Shown here: positions 1 to 10,062 of the stretch, one piece after another
How the letters are laid out: the number at the start of each line of letters is the position of its first letter
Position numbering within the stretch: the stretch's first letter is position 1
Assembly (NCBI GenBank): GCA_036186865.1
Contig: AP025041.1
Location: forward strand, 35,783,538 to 35,847,537
Length of the DNA stretch: 64,000 nt
DNA from: Eustoma russellianum
Taxonomy: Eukaryota > Streptophyta > Magnoliopsida > Gentianales > Gentianaceae
Direction: 5' to 3'
Made by a program: the position numbers and the translations under genes
Notes under the pieces: model-generated
Seen by the model: the letters and a program-made list of their open reading frames with translations, nothing else
Database searches by the model: none
What the model was told of the DNA's origin: nothing

Positions 1-690
1 ATAATTTCCAAAATAAAGAAATGTCGAAAATATATATACATATAGATGTATATTTTTAATTTATTTCTTATATAATTAAACCATAATTTTAAAATGGTTA
101 CTCTAGTAAACAAGACGAGAGAGATCATGACAATAATGTGGATAAGGGAAGACTATATCAGAATGATGACTGTCAAATTTCTATCATCATCTAGAATTGA
201 AATAATGAAGAATAGGAAGATGCAGACGATAAAAATGGAATCTTCAAAAGTTGAGAGCACAGATAGAATTTGGAAGAAAGAAAACTGTTTTCTTGTTGTT
301 TCTCAGATGAAGAAACGCATCTTACATACAAATGAAAGGAAACAACTAAAATTACAAAAAAGTTCCTAATAGCTAATTCCTTCTACTTATGAATACAAGG
401 GTATATTTGTCCTTTCATCTGATCAAATGCTTCCCGCGCACCAACTGGTTCTTCTTCCAGTTTGTTGCAGGTGCTTATCCTTCCCTGCAACATACGTTGC
501 TTCACTGCACGCTGATCACGTGGGTTCAGCCACTCAGCAATCAACACCTCATCCCCACATGACCTCTTTATCTCTCCGGTATCAATCTCAGCTGGTATTT
601 CTCCTTAACTTCTTCTCCTGAACAGTGTTCAACCCATTGCACAACCTGTTCGACCTTATTCCTTCCATCATTGTTGCTGCATTCTCATCA
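1..690 (-). mobile_element. Probable 3' LTR remnant of copia element Z
   Basis: This AT-rich stretch lies downstream, on the minus strand, of a copia RNase H end and a purine tract (701-710 read in reverse). A minus-strand LTR could begin with TGATGAG at 690. No second LTR copy is in the window, so the boundary is inferred from position only. The short open frames in it resemble no known protein. The left limit is simply the window edge. Confidence 0.35.
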
Positions 691-939
691 ACCTCTTTGA
701 CGCCCCCCTCAAGATTGGCTTATCATACACATTATACACCCCAAGCATTCTCATCAGGCTATCGATTCTTCTTAAATCCAATGCTTTCGTAAATATGTCC
801 GCTAGCTGTAAATCAGTTCTGACTGGCATGAGCTTGATTACCCCATTTTGCACCTTCTCCCTTAATATGTGACAGTCTATTACAATGTTCTTCGTTCTCT
901 CATGAAAGACTGGGTTTTCAATAATGTACATAGCACTTT
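668..939 (-). pseudogene. Ty1/copia Pol fragment, RNase H C-terminus (element Z)
   Basis: The minus-strand frame gives the conserved copia RNase H tail: NKSAMYI, ENPVFHERTK, then LADIFTKAL, ending shortly after an LRGA motif at a stop near 668. The order and spacing match the end of Tork/TNT1-type Pol. The first residues of the surrounding open frame come from the LTR of element A, which interrupts the gene at 940 between the codons for the Asn and Lys of that motif. The rest of Pol is not in the window, so this is a broken 3' fragment. The protein would degrade the RNA strand of the RNA-DNA hybrid during reverse transcription. Confidence 0.85.
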
Positions 940-2367
940 TGTTAGGTCCGGAATACACTCTAGAGGGGAGGTGAATAGAGTGTTTGGCTCTTTTGCGGAA
1001 TTTTTCTTGTGTGACTCAACTCAAAAGATATTCAAAATTAGAGCAAGAATGGGAGATGAGATGTAATGAATGAGTACACCGGATATAGAGTGGTTCGAAT
1101 TGTAAATGATTCTACTCCACTACCACTTTGTTGCCAAAGTGGATTTTCAACAACTACTCTTCTTATTAAGGACAATAAGAAAAACCACAGCAACACTTAC
1201 ACTAACACCTTAGTGTAAGCACCAACAACAGCAACTTCTTGCACAAAACTCTCTTGTGCAACTACAACAACTACAGCTCTTATCAAGAACAACTTCTTGC
1301 TACCCACAACTTCAACAAAGTTCCCTCAAGAACTTCTCACAGTAGGTTGAAGAAATATAGTAAGGTTCACACTTTCTCACTAGTCTAAGCACAAGCAAGA
1401 GATCAAATATTTGTGGTTCCTCTTATGCTTGACTCTCTTTCTCTCAATATACAACAATGAAGAGCAAAGAAAAACTAAATCAGGTTTAAGCAAATTTACA
1501 AGTATGAGAGAACTATACAACAATGAAAGATGAAGCTAGATGATGTTGAAAGTGTGTAATTGCCTCATTCAAGCCTCTTCTATTTATAGATGAAGTTGAC
1601 CACGTTTTTGAGGCTCTCCACCAAGTCTTCATCTTCAAAAATGTCAAGATAACGTCCAAATAGTTTTTAGCCACCCTATGGAGTGATTTGATCTTGAATA
1701 GCCATCCTAGAGAATCTTAGACATGGTTAAAATAGTCAAGGAAGCATGTAGTATGTTGGGTTAAAGTCCAAAAGAAATTTGAGCAAGATTGGAGAGAGAA
1801 AACATCATAGATCTCCCTTGGATTTTGTTCCAACGTTCAAAAAATTTTGACTTCTGAGAACGTCGATCGATCCACGTGCCAATGCTGAGAGATCGACGTC
1901 TCTCAGAATAACGTCGATCGATCGACGTCTGCCTGACCGAGAGATCAACGTCTCTCAGAATGACGTCGATCGATCAACGTCTTCTAGACTGAGAGATCGA
2001 CGTCTCTCAGATTGACGTCGATCGATCGACGTTTCCTAGGCTGAGAGATCGGCGTCTCTCAGAAGTACGTCGATCGATCGACGTATCTTTAGTTGAGAGA
2101 TTGACGTCTCTCAAAAGAACGTTGATCGATCCACGTCTCTTGTCCGAGAGATTGACGTGGATTTGAGAGCTCAAACATTTACAAAACTTCACATAGATCG
2201 ATCCATGTGCCTCCCTGAGGGGCTGATGTATACTTCAACCGATCCATGTGAGATTTACGTCTCACAATGTGTTTTTCTTAATTTCCTTCAAAACCAAAAT
2301 GTGAAATTCCATTTTAGCCCTTTTAAAACATCTTTTTAACATCATCAAAACATTTCATAATCCAACA
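940..2367 (-). repeat. 3' LTR of element A
   Basis: On the minus strand the LTR starts TGTTGGATTATG at 2367 and ends CCGGACCTAACA at 940, so it has TG...CA ends and is 1428 bp long. A purine tract precedes it at 2368-2381. The minus strand holds a TATAAATA box at 1588-1581, about 270 bp downstream of a palindromic tandem array (2170-1860), so the array sits where U3 is expected. The ends resemble those of element D's LTR, which places A and D in one lineage. Confidence 0.8.
1860..2170. repeat. 52-bp tandem array with palindromic cores in A LTR
   Basis: Six copies begin near 1860, 1911, 1963, 2015, 2067 and 2119, a spacing of 51-52 bp. Each copy carries two palindromes: ACGTCGATCGATCGACGT, and a GAGAGAT-CGACGT-CTCTC stem. 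Substitutions occur between copies but spacing is almost unchanged. Function is unknown; position suggests a U3 regulatory array. Confidence 0.85.
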
Positions 2368-2381
2368 ATCTCCCCCTTTTT
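2368..2381 (-). promoter_or_regulatory. Polypurine tract of element A
   Basis: On the minus strand this is AAAAAGGGGGAGAT immediately 5' of the TGTTGG start of the 3' LTR, the expected plus-strand primer for reverse transcription. Three similar CTCCCCCT tracts (plus-strand reading) lie nearby at 2455-2462, 2547-2555 and 2791-2803. Confidence 0.75.
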
Positions 2382-2926
2382 GATGATTTTAAAACCAAGA
2401 TTTAAAAGATGTTTTTGCTTTATTTTGAATGTTTCAAACTTAAAAAATATCAATCTCCCCCTAAGTATATGCACTTTATATCTTCTGTAATAATCAATGC
2501 GAACAAGATTTTACAACTCCAATCAAAATACTTTTGTTTAAACTTTCTCCCCCTTAACCAAACATGTATCAACAGCCCAACTTTCTTAACCCAACATGCA
2601 TCAATAGCTCATCTTTCAAACATGCTCATTTTTATTTTACTAGCAACCAACAAAGGTTCTAATTTCCAAACTTACATCATTTTACCAGCTACCAACAAAA
2701 ATTATCGCATCAAGCAATAAACAACTTTAACAAATAAGCAATAATAAGCCAACTTTCACAAATAAGCAATAATAAGACAATAAGCCACTTTCTCCCCCTT
2801 TTTGAAAGCATAAAAAACAATAGGCAATAGTACACCATTAAATTCAAATCGCAACCAAGTTTATCAACTAGTAAGACATCATAAACTAGAATCATATATA
2901 AACAAAAAAACTAGCTAAAAAACATC
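2382..2926. other. AT-rich spacer between ORF3 and PPT of A
   Basis: No coding signal is convincing here. The stretch is rich in AACAA and AATAAGC words, some repeated imperfectly (for example around 2570-2660 and 2720-2780), and holds three extra purine-tract-like motifs. It probably serves as ORF3 3' untranslated sequence. Confidence 0.5.
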
Positions 2927-4165
2927 CTAGTCTTCATCGGAAGAAAACATGATGCCAGGAATGCACGCTTGCATCTTTGCCTTGAGCTTTGCAAATCTTG
3001 ACTCATGTACGGACACCTTGCTTCGAAGCTCACCAACCTCTTGTTGAAGACTAGAAACTTGAACTTGAAGTTCAGACACATTTGAGATCAAGTTACTAGG
3101 TGCTTCTTGAGTATCCGTTTCAGGAATGGGTGCCTCATCTGGAAAGTCTTCGTCTTCTCTTTCTTCCTCCTCTTATTTGAGTATTTGTTGGATGTTGACT
3201 TTATCATAGAAATCCTTGTGCGTTATGTTGTCAACATCCGTGTCATCCACATAAACACCCGTCTTCACAAGCATCCTATAGATAAGGTTACTATAGGGTA
3301 GGGCTTTGTTTTGTTTGGTGGCGGCTTCGATAACGTTGGTCATAAAAAGCTCCCCAAAGTTAACCTTCCCACGGTTCGCTATTCTGTATGCTATGTAGAA
3401 ATCTAGGTTACTTGGCAATTTGGCGGATTTACCATTTATACAAAATGTAACAATGGCAAGAAGTGTACGATAAACTAAGGGCACATCATTTGTGTTTTTA
3501 CTGGGATGGAAGAGTAAGAATGACTTCACTTCATCTTCAAAGACTTTCCACCTAGCCGCATCCCACTTCCACGCATCAAACTCATAGAACCCTTCGTTAG
3601 GCACACCAATCAAGTCACAAATTTTTTCAGCTTTCCATTTAATATGATGTCCATCAATAACGGAATGTAGAGCTAAAGGAAGGCTGTTTATGTATTCAAT
3701 CTATAAATTTGCATAAAAGAGTCTAGTATACCTAGTGGAAATTTTGCACATCTCTCTCTCATTCCATATACTTCTCCATTCTTGAACATCTAACCACTCA
3801 ATGATAGGACTTAATTCATTATTGCTTAGAATATCATTTATTCTAAGCAATTTGAGTGGGATGGTGGGTCTCTCATCGTCTTCCCATTTATCAAATAATA
3901 TTTGAGCATGTCTAGTGATATACCTTACATGCCCGGGGAGTAGGGGTTCTGTCAAAGAATCCTTGGCATCTTTGGCTTTGATCCAAGGGAAGTTGGAGAG
4001 AGTTAATTCACTCCTAATTGCGGCTAGCACTTGTCCTTGACTTTCATCCATAGATTGCTTTCTTCTAGGTTGAGATGTTTGTCCTTGAAAAGAATTGTTT
4101 AAACCTTCTCCTCCACCCTTAGATGATCTTGTCCTCTTGGTTGTATTTTTGCTCCTTGAAGACAT
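2927..4165 (-). pseudogene. ORF3 of element A, plant transposon protein domain
   Basis: A single minus-strand frame runs from an ATG at 4165 to a stop at 2927, about 412 codons, broken only by in-frame stops at 3703-3701 and 3175-3173. The N-terminus is basic and Ser/Lys/Arg-rich (SSRSKNTTKRTR), which could be a nuclear signal. The central part has NFPWIK, PLKLLRINDI and YTRLFYAN motifs also present in the ORF3 of element D (63357-63995). These resemble the putative plant transposon protein domain (PF20167, from memory). The C-terminus is acidic, then gives a heptad-like stretch (ELQVQVSSLQQEV) predicting a coiled coil. It occupies the env-like position, after pol and before the 3' LTR, in the same direction. 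Its function is unknown. An upstream in-frame ATG at 4243 is less likely because it lies in a leader-like region. Confidence 0.75.
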
Positions 4166-4440
4166 TTTTGAGAATTTAGGGCACAAAATTTTGGGAATTT
4201 CTAGAGAGGAATGAAGGATTTGAATGGAGAAGATGAAGATCAAGTGTAGAGATGAAGAAGTTTTGATTTGGAGAAGAAATTTTAGAGATGAAGGATTTTT
4301 GGAGAGGGAGACGCAGGGTTTTGTAGGGTTTTAATCGATTATAAATGAGACAAATGAAGAAGATTTCGTGTTTTGGAAGTTTTTAAATGTGCAGAAATCG
4401 ACGACGTCGATCGATCGATGTATGTTGTTTTTTGAAATTT
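4166..4440 (-). promoter_or_regulatory. Putative ORF3 promoter and leader (element A)
   Basis: On the minus strand the 160 bases before the ORF3 ATG are rich in CTTC and CTCT words, like a plant 5' untranslated leader. A TATA-like TTTATAATC lies near 4342. Upstream of it, at 4404-4421, is one copy of the ACGTCGATCGATCGA palindrome otherwise found in this element's own LTR array. I infer an internal promoter; no transcript evidence exists here. Confidence 0.4.
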
Positions 4441-4454
4441 TCAATTTTAACCCT

Positions 4455-4531
4455 CTAAACAATGTTTATCATCCCTAATCTTGTTCTAATGGACTCAAAT
4501 GTCTCAGTAGGAAGGGATTTTGTGAATATAT
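4455..4531 (-). pseudogene. Pol 3' end of element A
   Basis: The minus strand encodes FTKSLPTETFESIRTRLG followed by a few codons and a stop at 4457-4455. This is the conserved end of a copia RNase H. The upstream half of the same sentence, ending in NDQLADI, is on the far side of N1 at about 15815-15855. Together they show that N1 landed in this codon run. Confidence 0.9.
4527..4531. repeat. Target-site duplication of N1, left copy (TATAT)
   Basis: TATAT directly precedes the TGTTGAG start of the N1 5' LTR and is repeated at 15810-15814 directly after the N1 3' LTR. Confidence 0.9.
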
Positions 4532-4649
4532 TGTTGAGAAATATGTTTGGATAATTTTCAAAGTCATGATTTTAAGTGGTGAATACTTAAAAATGTCACA
4601 CATAGTGTTATATGTGATTAAAAGTTGAAAAAAAGTTGAAAAAGTTCAC

Positions 4650-4895
4650 ATCGATCTCTCAGGTTGTTGCACATCGATCGATCTATGTATATAGATCTCT
4701 CACATCGATCGATCAATGTAAGGCAGAAAAGTTTAAGACCTTTCTGTGAGACATCGATCTCTAAACCTGAGACACATCGATCGATTGATGTACATCAAAT
4801 CCTCACTTCGATCGATCAATGTAGGTCAGAGGCAAACTCTGAAACTTTCTATGAGACATCGATCTCTGAAGCTGAGGCAATTCGATCGATCGAGG
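4650..4895. repeat. ATCGATCGAT palindrome array in N1 LTR
   Basis: Cores of the type CATCGATCGATC occur near 4673, 4702, 4775, 4806 and 4880. Alternating spacings of about 30 and 73 bp give a composite period near 104 bp, twice the 52-bp period of A and D. The same array is in the 3' LTR at about 13170-13405 and, diverged, in both LTRs of element C. Confidence 0.8.
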
Positions 4896-6214
4896 TCTAG
4901 GGTTTTTAGGAATATTTTTCTAAAATGTGTTAAAGTGATTGTTTTCATTTGTATATGATTTATACATGTTCATTATGTGATTATTATATGTTTTTGGTGA
5001 TTATTATTGTCTTGTGACTAACATGCCTTTGAAGTTTCTATAACTTACCAAAAAGGGCAAAATTGGTATTTTGAGTTTTGTAGGAACATCATATGATGAA
5101 AATGTTTCAAGGATGTATTATCATACTATTTATCATGACAAAAGTGGAATTGTGATTATTTCTGACCATCGGGGTCATTTCTGGAGTTTTCTCACACCAG
5201 GGGTATTTTGGTCATTTCACACCCCTGAGGGTATTTTTGGTATTTTCACTCAAGGAATCTCTTGAGCATATCATTATCTTCATTCTGGAGCTGTGTTATT
5301 ATTATTTTGAAGATGATATGGTGATCTTATATCTTATTCTCTCAACCAATGATATTATTGACTACAACTGAATATGTGACGATTTGAGATGTCACATTCT
5401 ATTTTTTCTTGAAGACCATCTTATATGTGTTATAAGAGGATATTTATCATCATTATTCAGAGATATTAAAGGTGTCAAAGGTGTGGAAATGTTCTTGACA
5501 TACAAGAAGAAATATTGAGGAATTTCGGTTTTACACGTTGATATAATCTTGTCAATTGTTATCTATTTATTTCTTCTTCAAAAATCTGAGTTGCTACACA
5601 TATATATATGTTGAAAAAAACGTGATTTTACAGTTTTAGGTGATACATTATTCATTTTGTAAGTTGGAGACAAGTGGACCAAATAAAAAGGATCTAGTTG
5701 GCAAAATTACAACCTTGGAAATTTCAAATGAAAGCAACGGCTATATTGGTTTTCTTGGGTGTTTTTCAGTAGATTTTTTGAATTCAAATGAAGACTTCAC
5801 ATGTCCTATTATTGTGCTTGAAGTTAGGGATAATTTGGTGGCATTATCCTTTCTTATTTTATTAAGAAAAAATCAAAGATTTTTTTGGAAAATATTAAGT
5901 AGCCAACGGCTACTACATTCAATTTTGGAGCTGAATTTTAAGTTTGAAAATGTTCAAGCCCACATGCCTATTCTCAAACAAGGAGTTGAGGTTATCTTGA
6001 TGCAATTATCTTCTCTTATTATATATTCTTGCTAAGGATAATTCAAGGCAATTCCAAGGTGGAAAATCGGCCAACATGACATTGTCAAGGTGGACCAATC
6101 ATTGTGTTTTATTTTGCCAAGTGTACAAGGCCAACCAATGATGAGAAGACATTTGGAATTGATGATGAAGATGGTGACACATGTGTATTCTTATCTTCAA
6201 GGCTCAAATCACAC

Positions 6215-6222
6215 TATAAATA
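6215..6222 (+). promoter_or_regulatory. TATA box in N1 5' LTR
   Basis: TATAAATA in an ACACTATAAATAGAG context is a canonical plant TATA box. The equivalent box in the 3' LTR is at 14720-14727. Transcription would be expected to start some 30 bp downstream, which would define the U3/R border. Confidence 0.6.
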
Positions 6223-7280
6223 GAGGCAATGGTGTAGAAGATGAAACACACTTGAAGCTCATAAGCTTTTGTTGAATTGTCTAGCTTTCATCTTCATCTT
6301 CTTGTTGTTATTGTTTTGTTCATTGTAGCAAAGGTGTTCTTGTTGTATTGTGGTGAGCTACAAGCCTCTTGAGCTTCATTTGTAAGATTGATTAGCCATC
6401 TTTATAAGGCTACATCAATAGGTGTTAGAGGAGTTGCAACTAAGTGTTGCTTAGAAGGTGATTATTCAAGTCTTGAGTAGGGTTGGTGTATAACCCAAGG
6501 GTCAAGCTTGGCTCTTGTTGTAAGGTGTTCATTTCATAGTGAAATCCAAGGAAAGGTGTTTCTTGGGACTGGAGTAGGTCACATTGACCGAACTAGGATA
6601 AATCCTCGGTGTTCTTCTCTTGTTTCTTTATTTCTGTTTTCTGCCTGTTTTTGACTGCAGTTTTCACACAACGTCTCACAATTTGAAAAAATAGCTAAAC
6701 ATTTTCAAAATTCGTTATTTTTGGTGGAGTTATACTTCAGACTGTTAGCTTTCATTGGAGACAAGAATAACTTGATTTGAGTAAGGAAACATTAGTCCTT
6801 CAGTCTTTGCAATATAACTGCTCCAATCTGGCTGCAATCTGACCAGTTTTGAGAAAACTTAAAATCTATATTTTTCAATAATTGTTTAAGGTCTGGACCT
6901 TTTGGAAAATTTATCTACACATCCTAAGGAGTGTTTTGATATAAAGATTAACCTTTTGGTTGAGTATTCAAAGAGAAACACGTTTTGCAAAATCGGCAAC
7001 ATTCTGTCCAATTCTGTCCAGATTGACCATCTGAATTTGTTTATTTGTTTGAAGGGGCAAACGATCTTATTTTTGTCTGATGTTTGGACAGATTCTTTTT
7101 AACTCATTGAAGTTCAATTCTGGAAAGTTTCATAATTTTTGTAGTTGTGTACAATTATTTGTGAATTTTTCAAAAATGAGTTCTGAATCTGAGGTGGTTT
7201 CAGATTCTGTTTTCAAAGGGGATTTCAACAAAGGGTTGTAGTGTAATTTCCGCTAACCACTATTCACACCCCCCTCTAGT

Positions 7281-7290
7281 NNNNNNNNNN
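7281..7290. other. Assembly gap of 10 Ns
   Basis: Ten Ns are flanked on both sides by the same CCCCCTCTAGT word. The 3' LTR has the word once at the matching place, so the gap is probably two overlapping contig ends left unmerged. Confidence 0.9.
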
Positions 7291-7332
7291 CCCCCTCTAG
7301 TGGTGTTTATTGCAGGTGCATGGTCTAACATT

Positions 7333-7344
7333 TGGTATCAGAGC
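7333..7344 (+). promoter_or_regulatory. Primer-binding site of N1
   Basis: TGGTATCAGAGC lies two bases after the LTR end and is complementary to the 3' end of plant initiator methionine tRNA, the usual minus-strand primer for copia elements. Confidence 0.95.
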
Positions 7345-7453
7345 CAGACCAACACCACTCAAAAGAAGCAAGATTCAACACCATACGAGCAATACAAGGC
7401 CAAGAAACAACAATTCATTATATACTGCTTGTCTCAAATCCGAGGTATATACT

Positions 7454-8405
7454 ATGGCTATTGTTTCTCACAAAGGTGAGTTGGAAGGTATGTCTACACA
7501 ACGCCCTCCTCTTTTTGATGGAAATAATTTTGTTCATTGGAAACTAAGAATGAGGCTATTCTTAATGGCTATAGACATCGATTTATGGTCTATAGTTGAA
7601 GATGGGCCGTACATTCCAATGAAAGTTGTACAAGTTAGTGGAGTTACTCAAGAGGTTGAAAAAGATAAAAGTGAATGGTCATCGGATGATAAAAAAGAAA
7701 ATGTCCATGAATGCTAAAGCTATGCAATTATTTTTAAATGGACTTACAACTTCTGAAGCAGGATATGTGTCAAATTGCACAAGCGCACACGACATGTGGA
7801 AATCACTTGTATTAAAGCATGAAGGTACTAGTGGTGTTAAAGAGTCAAAAATAAACATGCTTATGACTGAATTAGAGACTTTTAAAATGTTGCCAAACAA
7901 ATCCATAACATCTATGGATTTGAGGATTACTAATATTTTCAATGCCCTTGAAGCTTTAGGGAAGTCATTTTCAAACATTGAAAAGGTTCAAAAGGTGCTA
8001 CGAAGCCTCCCTGCTGAATGGGATCCAAAGGTGACTGCAATCGAGGAGACAAAGTCAATCACTAAGATGGATGAATTGATCGGGTCTCTTAAAGTTTACG
8101 ACATTAAATTAAACCAACGAAAGTCTGAATCGTCTAAGTCATCCGGTAAGTCAATAGCTTTCAAAACAACCGAAACACATGTTAGTAACAATGATAGTAG
8201 TGATACTGAATTAGACGATGACTTGATATTGATAGCTTAGAAAACTAAGAAAGTTTTTCAAACGTCCAAATAGGAATAGACAACGTAATTCTTCTTCTTC
8301 TTCTTCTCAACCTAGGAAGAATAACACAAACAAATGGTATAATAAACAATTAAAGTGCTATGAATGCGGTCAAGTAGGACATATTTCATACGAATGTCCC
8401 ACGAA
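7454..8405 (+). pseudogene. Gag of N1 (capsid and zinc knuckle)
   Basis: The ATG at 7454 begins MAIVSHKGELEG, followed by the typical copia Gag start RPPLFDGNNF and HWKLRMRLFL. A frameshift near 7690 moves the frame to one that continues to 8240 with the UBN2-like capsid signatures SAHDMWKSL and VLRSLPAEWDPKV. A second shift near 8238 leads to a zinc knuckle at 8356-8397 with intact CX2CX4HX4C spacing (CYECGQVGHISYEC). Gag would form the cytoplasmic particle and bind element RNA. Two frameshifts disable it. The start agrees with that of element C at 52125. Confidence 0.85.
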
Positions 8406-8505
8406 GAAAAGTAATAATAACAACAACAATAATAAACAAGCCAAGGACAAAGAGGCTCAAACGACAAAGACAAAGGAGTCTAAGGCAAGAAAAGGGAAAC
8501 GAGCA

Positions 8506-9599
8506 ATGAAGGTGAGCACCTGGAGCGACTCATCCAAAACTGAAGAAGGTCAAGTCTGCTTCGTATCCAACGAGATATGTTCTTCTTCTGATAGTGATTC
8601 TGATAGTGACATGACGTTTGATGAAATGTATAAAGAATTCTTAAGAATGCATGCTCACTGTAAGAGGCTCTCTAAAGAAAAGAAGAAACTAGTTGAAGAA
8701 AATGACAAGTTGAAGACGTCCAACTTGGAATTTTCTGATCAACTAGAATCTCTTAAACAAGAGTCTACTAATACTCTTGATTCTTTAGAGAATAAAATTG
8801 AATCATATAGGAAAGATGAATATAAGATAAAAATGGAAAATAAGATGTTAAAGTCTAAGTTAGAAAATTGTGAACATGAAATAGTACAACTTAAGTGTTC
8901 TAAACTTAACTTAGAAAAAATGTTAGAACAATTTAAATTGGGTGCAAATAAGTTAGATACACTTATCTCATCACAAAATTATGGTAATGATAAAACTGGC
9001 TTAGGCTATAAAGAAGAAAACAAAAAAGTAAATAAAAAGACTAAGTTTGTTTCATCTAGTACAAAGTTGCCACATAATACAAAATCAACTTTGCCTGCTT
9101 CATCTTCTTCTACACACCTTCTTCTACTTATATCAAGGCAAAAATACAACATACACCCACAAATATACACACGCATAAATATACATCTAGGTCAAACTTT
9201 GCATCTAGACAACCTAGAAATTATGCCTACATGTATACAAATGCAACTAGACCGAATAAAATGCATACAACTTATTATGAACCTAAGTATAGGAAACACT
9301 CATATAAATCTTATAGAAATGCATATGAACATACATACATAGCGCCATTCAAAAAACAAAATTACATGTCTTATACACACTACCAAAATCGGCCAAGGCA
9401 TAGTAGTAATCAACCATGGCGCAACATGTATAACAATACATCTTCACTTATGTGGAATGATCATGTATATGCTTATTCTTCTTATTTTCCAAATTATAAC
9501 AATGCTAAAAATGTGCCTAGAAGGTATATTCAAGTTTGGATACCTAAGGGATATCTAAACAAGAATAGTGCCCGTAACATTCAAGTAAAGGGTACCTAA
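8506..9599 (+). pseudogene. Gag-Pol coiled-coil linker of N1
   Basis: After the zinc knuckle the polyprotein has an acidic Ser/Asp run (SSSDSDSDSD), then about 130 residues dense in Lys, Glu and Leu with heptad character (RLSKEKKKLVEENDKL). The main frame breaks near 9100-9230, and the linker resumes in another frame with Tyr/Asn-rich sequence ending at 9599. Such a long coiled coil between knuckle and protease fits the SIRE-type lineage. Element C has the same segment at 50947-50489. Confidence 0.75.
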
Positions 9600-9663
9600 A
9601 ACTTTGTCTCCATTGTAGGAAAAATGCAAGGAATGCAAGAAGGAGGCAAAGTCAAAGAATCTG

Positions 9664-9939
9664 AAAACCAAATGGTTTTTAGATAGTGGGTGTTCGAGGC
9701 ATATGACGGGGAACCCAAAACTATTCATCGAATTAGAACGTATCAAAAATGATGGAAAGGTGACATTTAGTGACAATAACAGAGGACAAGTTGTTGGAAA
9801 AGGAACAATTGAGGATCCTAACACATTTCAAATACGAAATGTGTTGTTAGTAAGCAATCTCTCTTATAATTTACTTAGTATTTCACAACTTATAGATTGT
9901 GGTTACAATGTTTCTTTCTTCCCAATTCTTATGATATAA
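9664..9939 (+). pseudogene. Aspartic protease of N1
   Basis: The frame gives WFLDSGCSRHMTG with the catalytic Asp at codon 9682-9684 (DSG). The copia protease body KVTFSDNN, GKGTIED and NLLSISQL follows and ends at a stop near 9937. The active-site triplet is intact, unlike that of element C, where DSG has become DSR. The protease would cut the Gag-Pol polyprotein inside particles. Confidence 0.85.
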
Positions 9940-10062
9940 TAAATGAAAAAGGAGAAATAGTTTTAAAAGGAAAAAAGAGATGGAAATATTTATACTCTTA
10001 CCTTAGATAACATGTTAGATGCTAAGGTTAAGTGTCCAGTATCACATGACTTAGATGTAAAT

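Larger units (their letters stand above)
940..4531 (-). mobile_element. Element A, SIRE-like copia with ORF3, 3' half
   Basis: Reading on the minus strand from high to low coordinates: the last codons of pol (4531-4455), an ORF3 (4165-2927), a purine tract and the 3' LTR (2367-940). The other part of the element is at 15815-17672. The two parts were separated by insertion of N1, whose flanking TATAT duplication restores the Pol reading when one copy is counted. The 5' LTR, gag and most of the integrase are missing, because the element stops at a junction near 17672. Confidence 0.85.
4532..7330 (+). repeat. 5' LTR of N1
   Basis: The LTR runs from TGTTGAGAAATATG to GGTCTAACA, about 2.8 kb including a 10-N gap. 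A palindromic array (ATCGATCGAT cores at about 4673-4890) lies near its start. A strong TATAAATA box is at 6215-6222, followed by a leader-like region. It aligns by eye almost throughout with the 3' LTR at 13056-15809, apart from scattered substitutions and small indels, which indicates a fairly recent insertion. Confidence 0.95.

Noticed and set aside
94..621. Open frames of 91 and 64 codons near the left edge
   Set aside because: No recognisable domain, compositionally AT-driven, and located in a probable LTR remnant of element Z.
5640..7102. Open frames within the N1 LTR that look conserved
   Set aside because: They are repeated in the 3' LTR simply because LTRs are duplicated; they contain no motif and are broken differently in the two copies.
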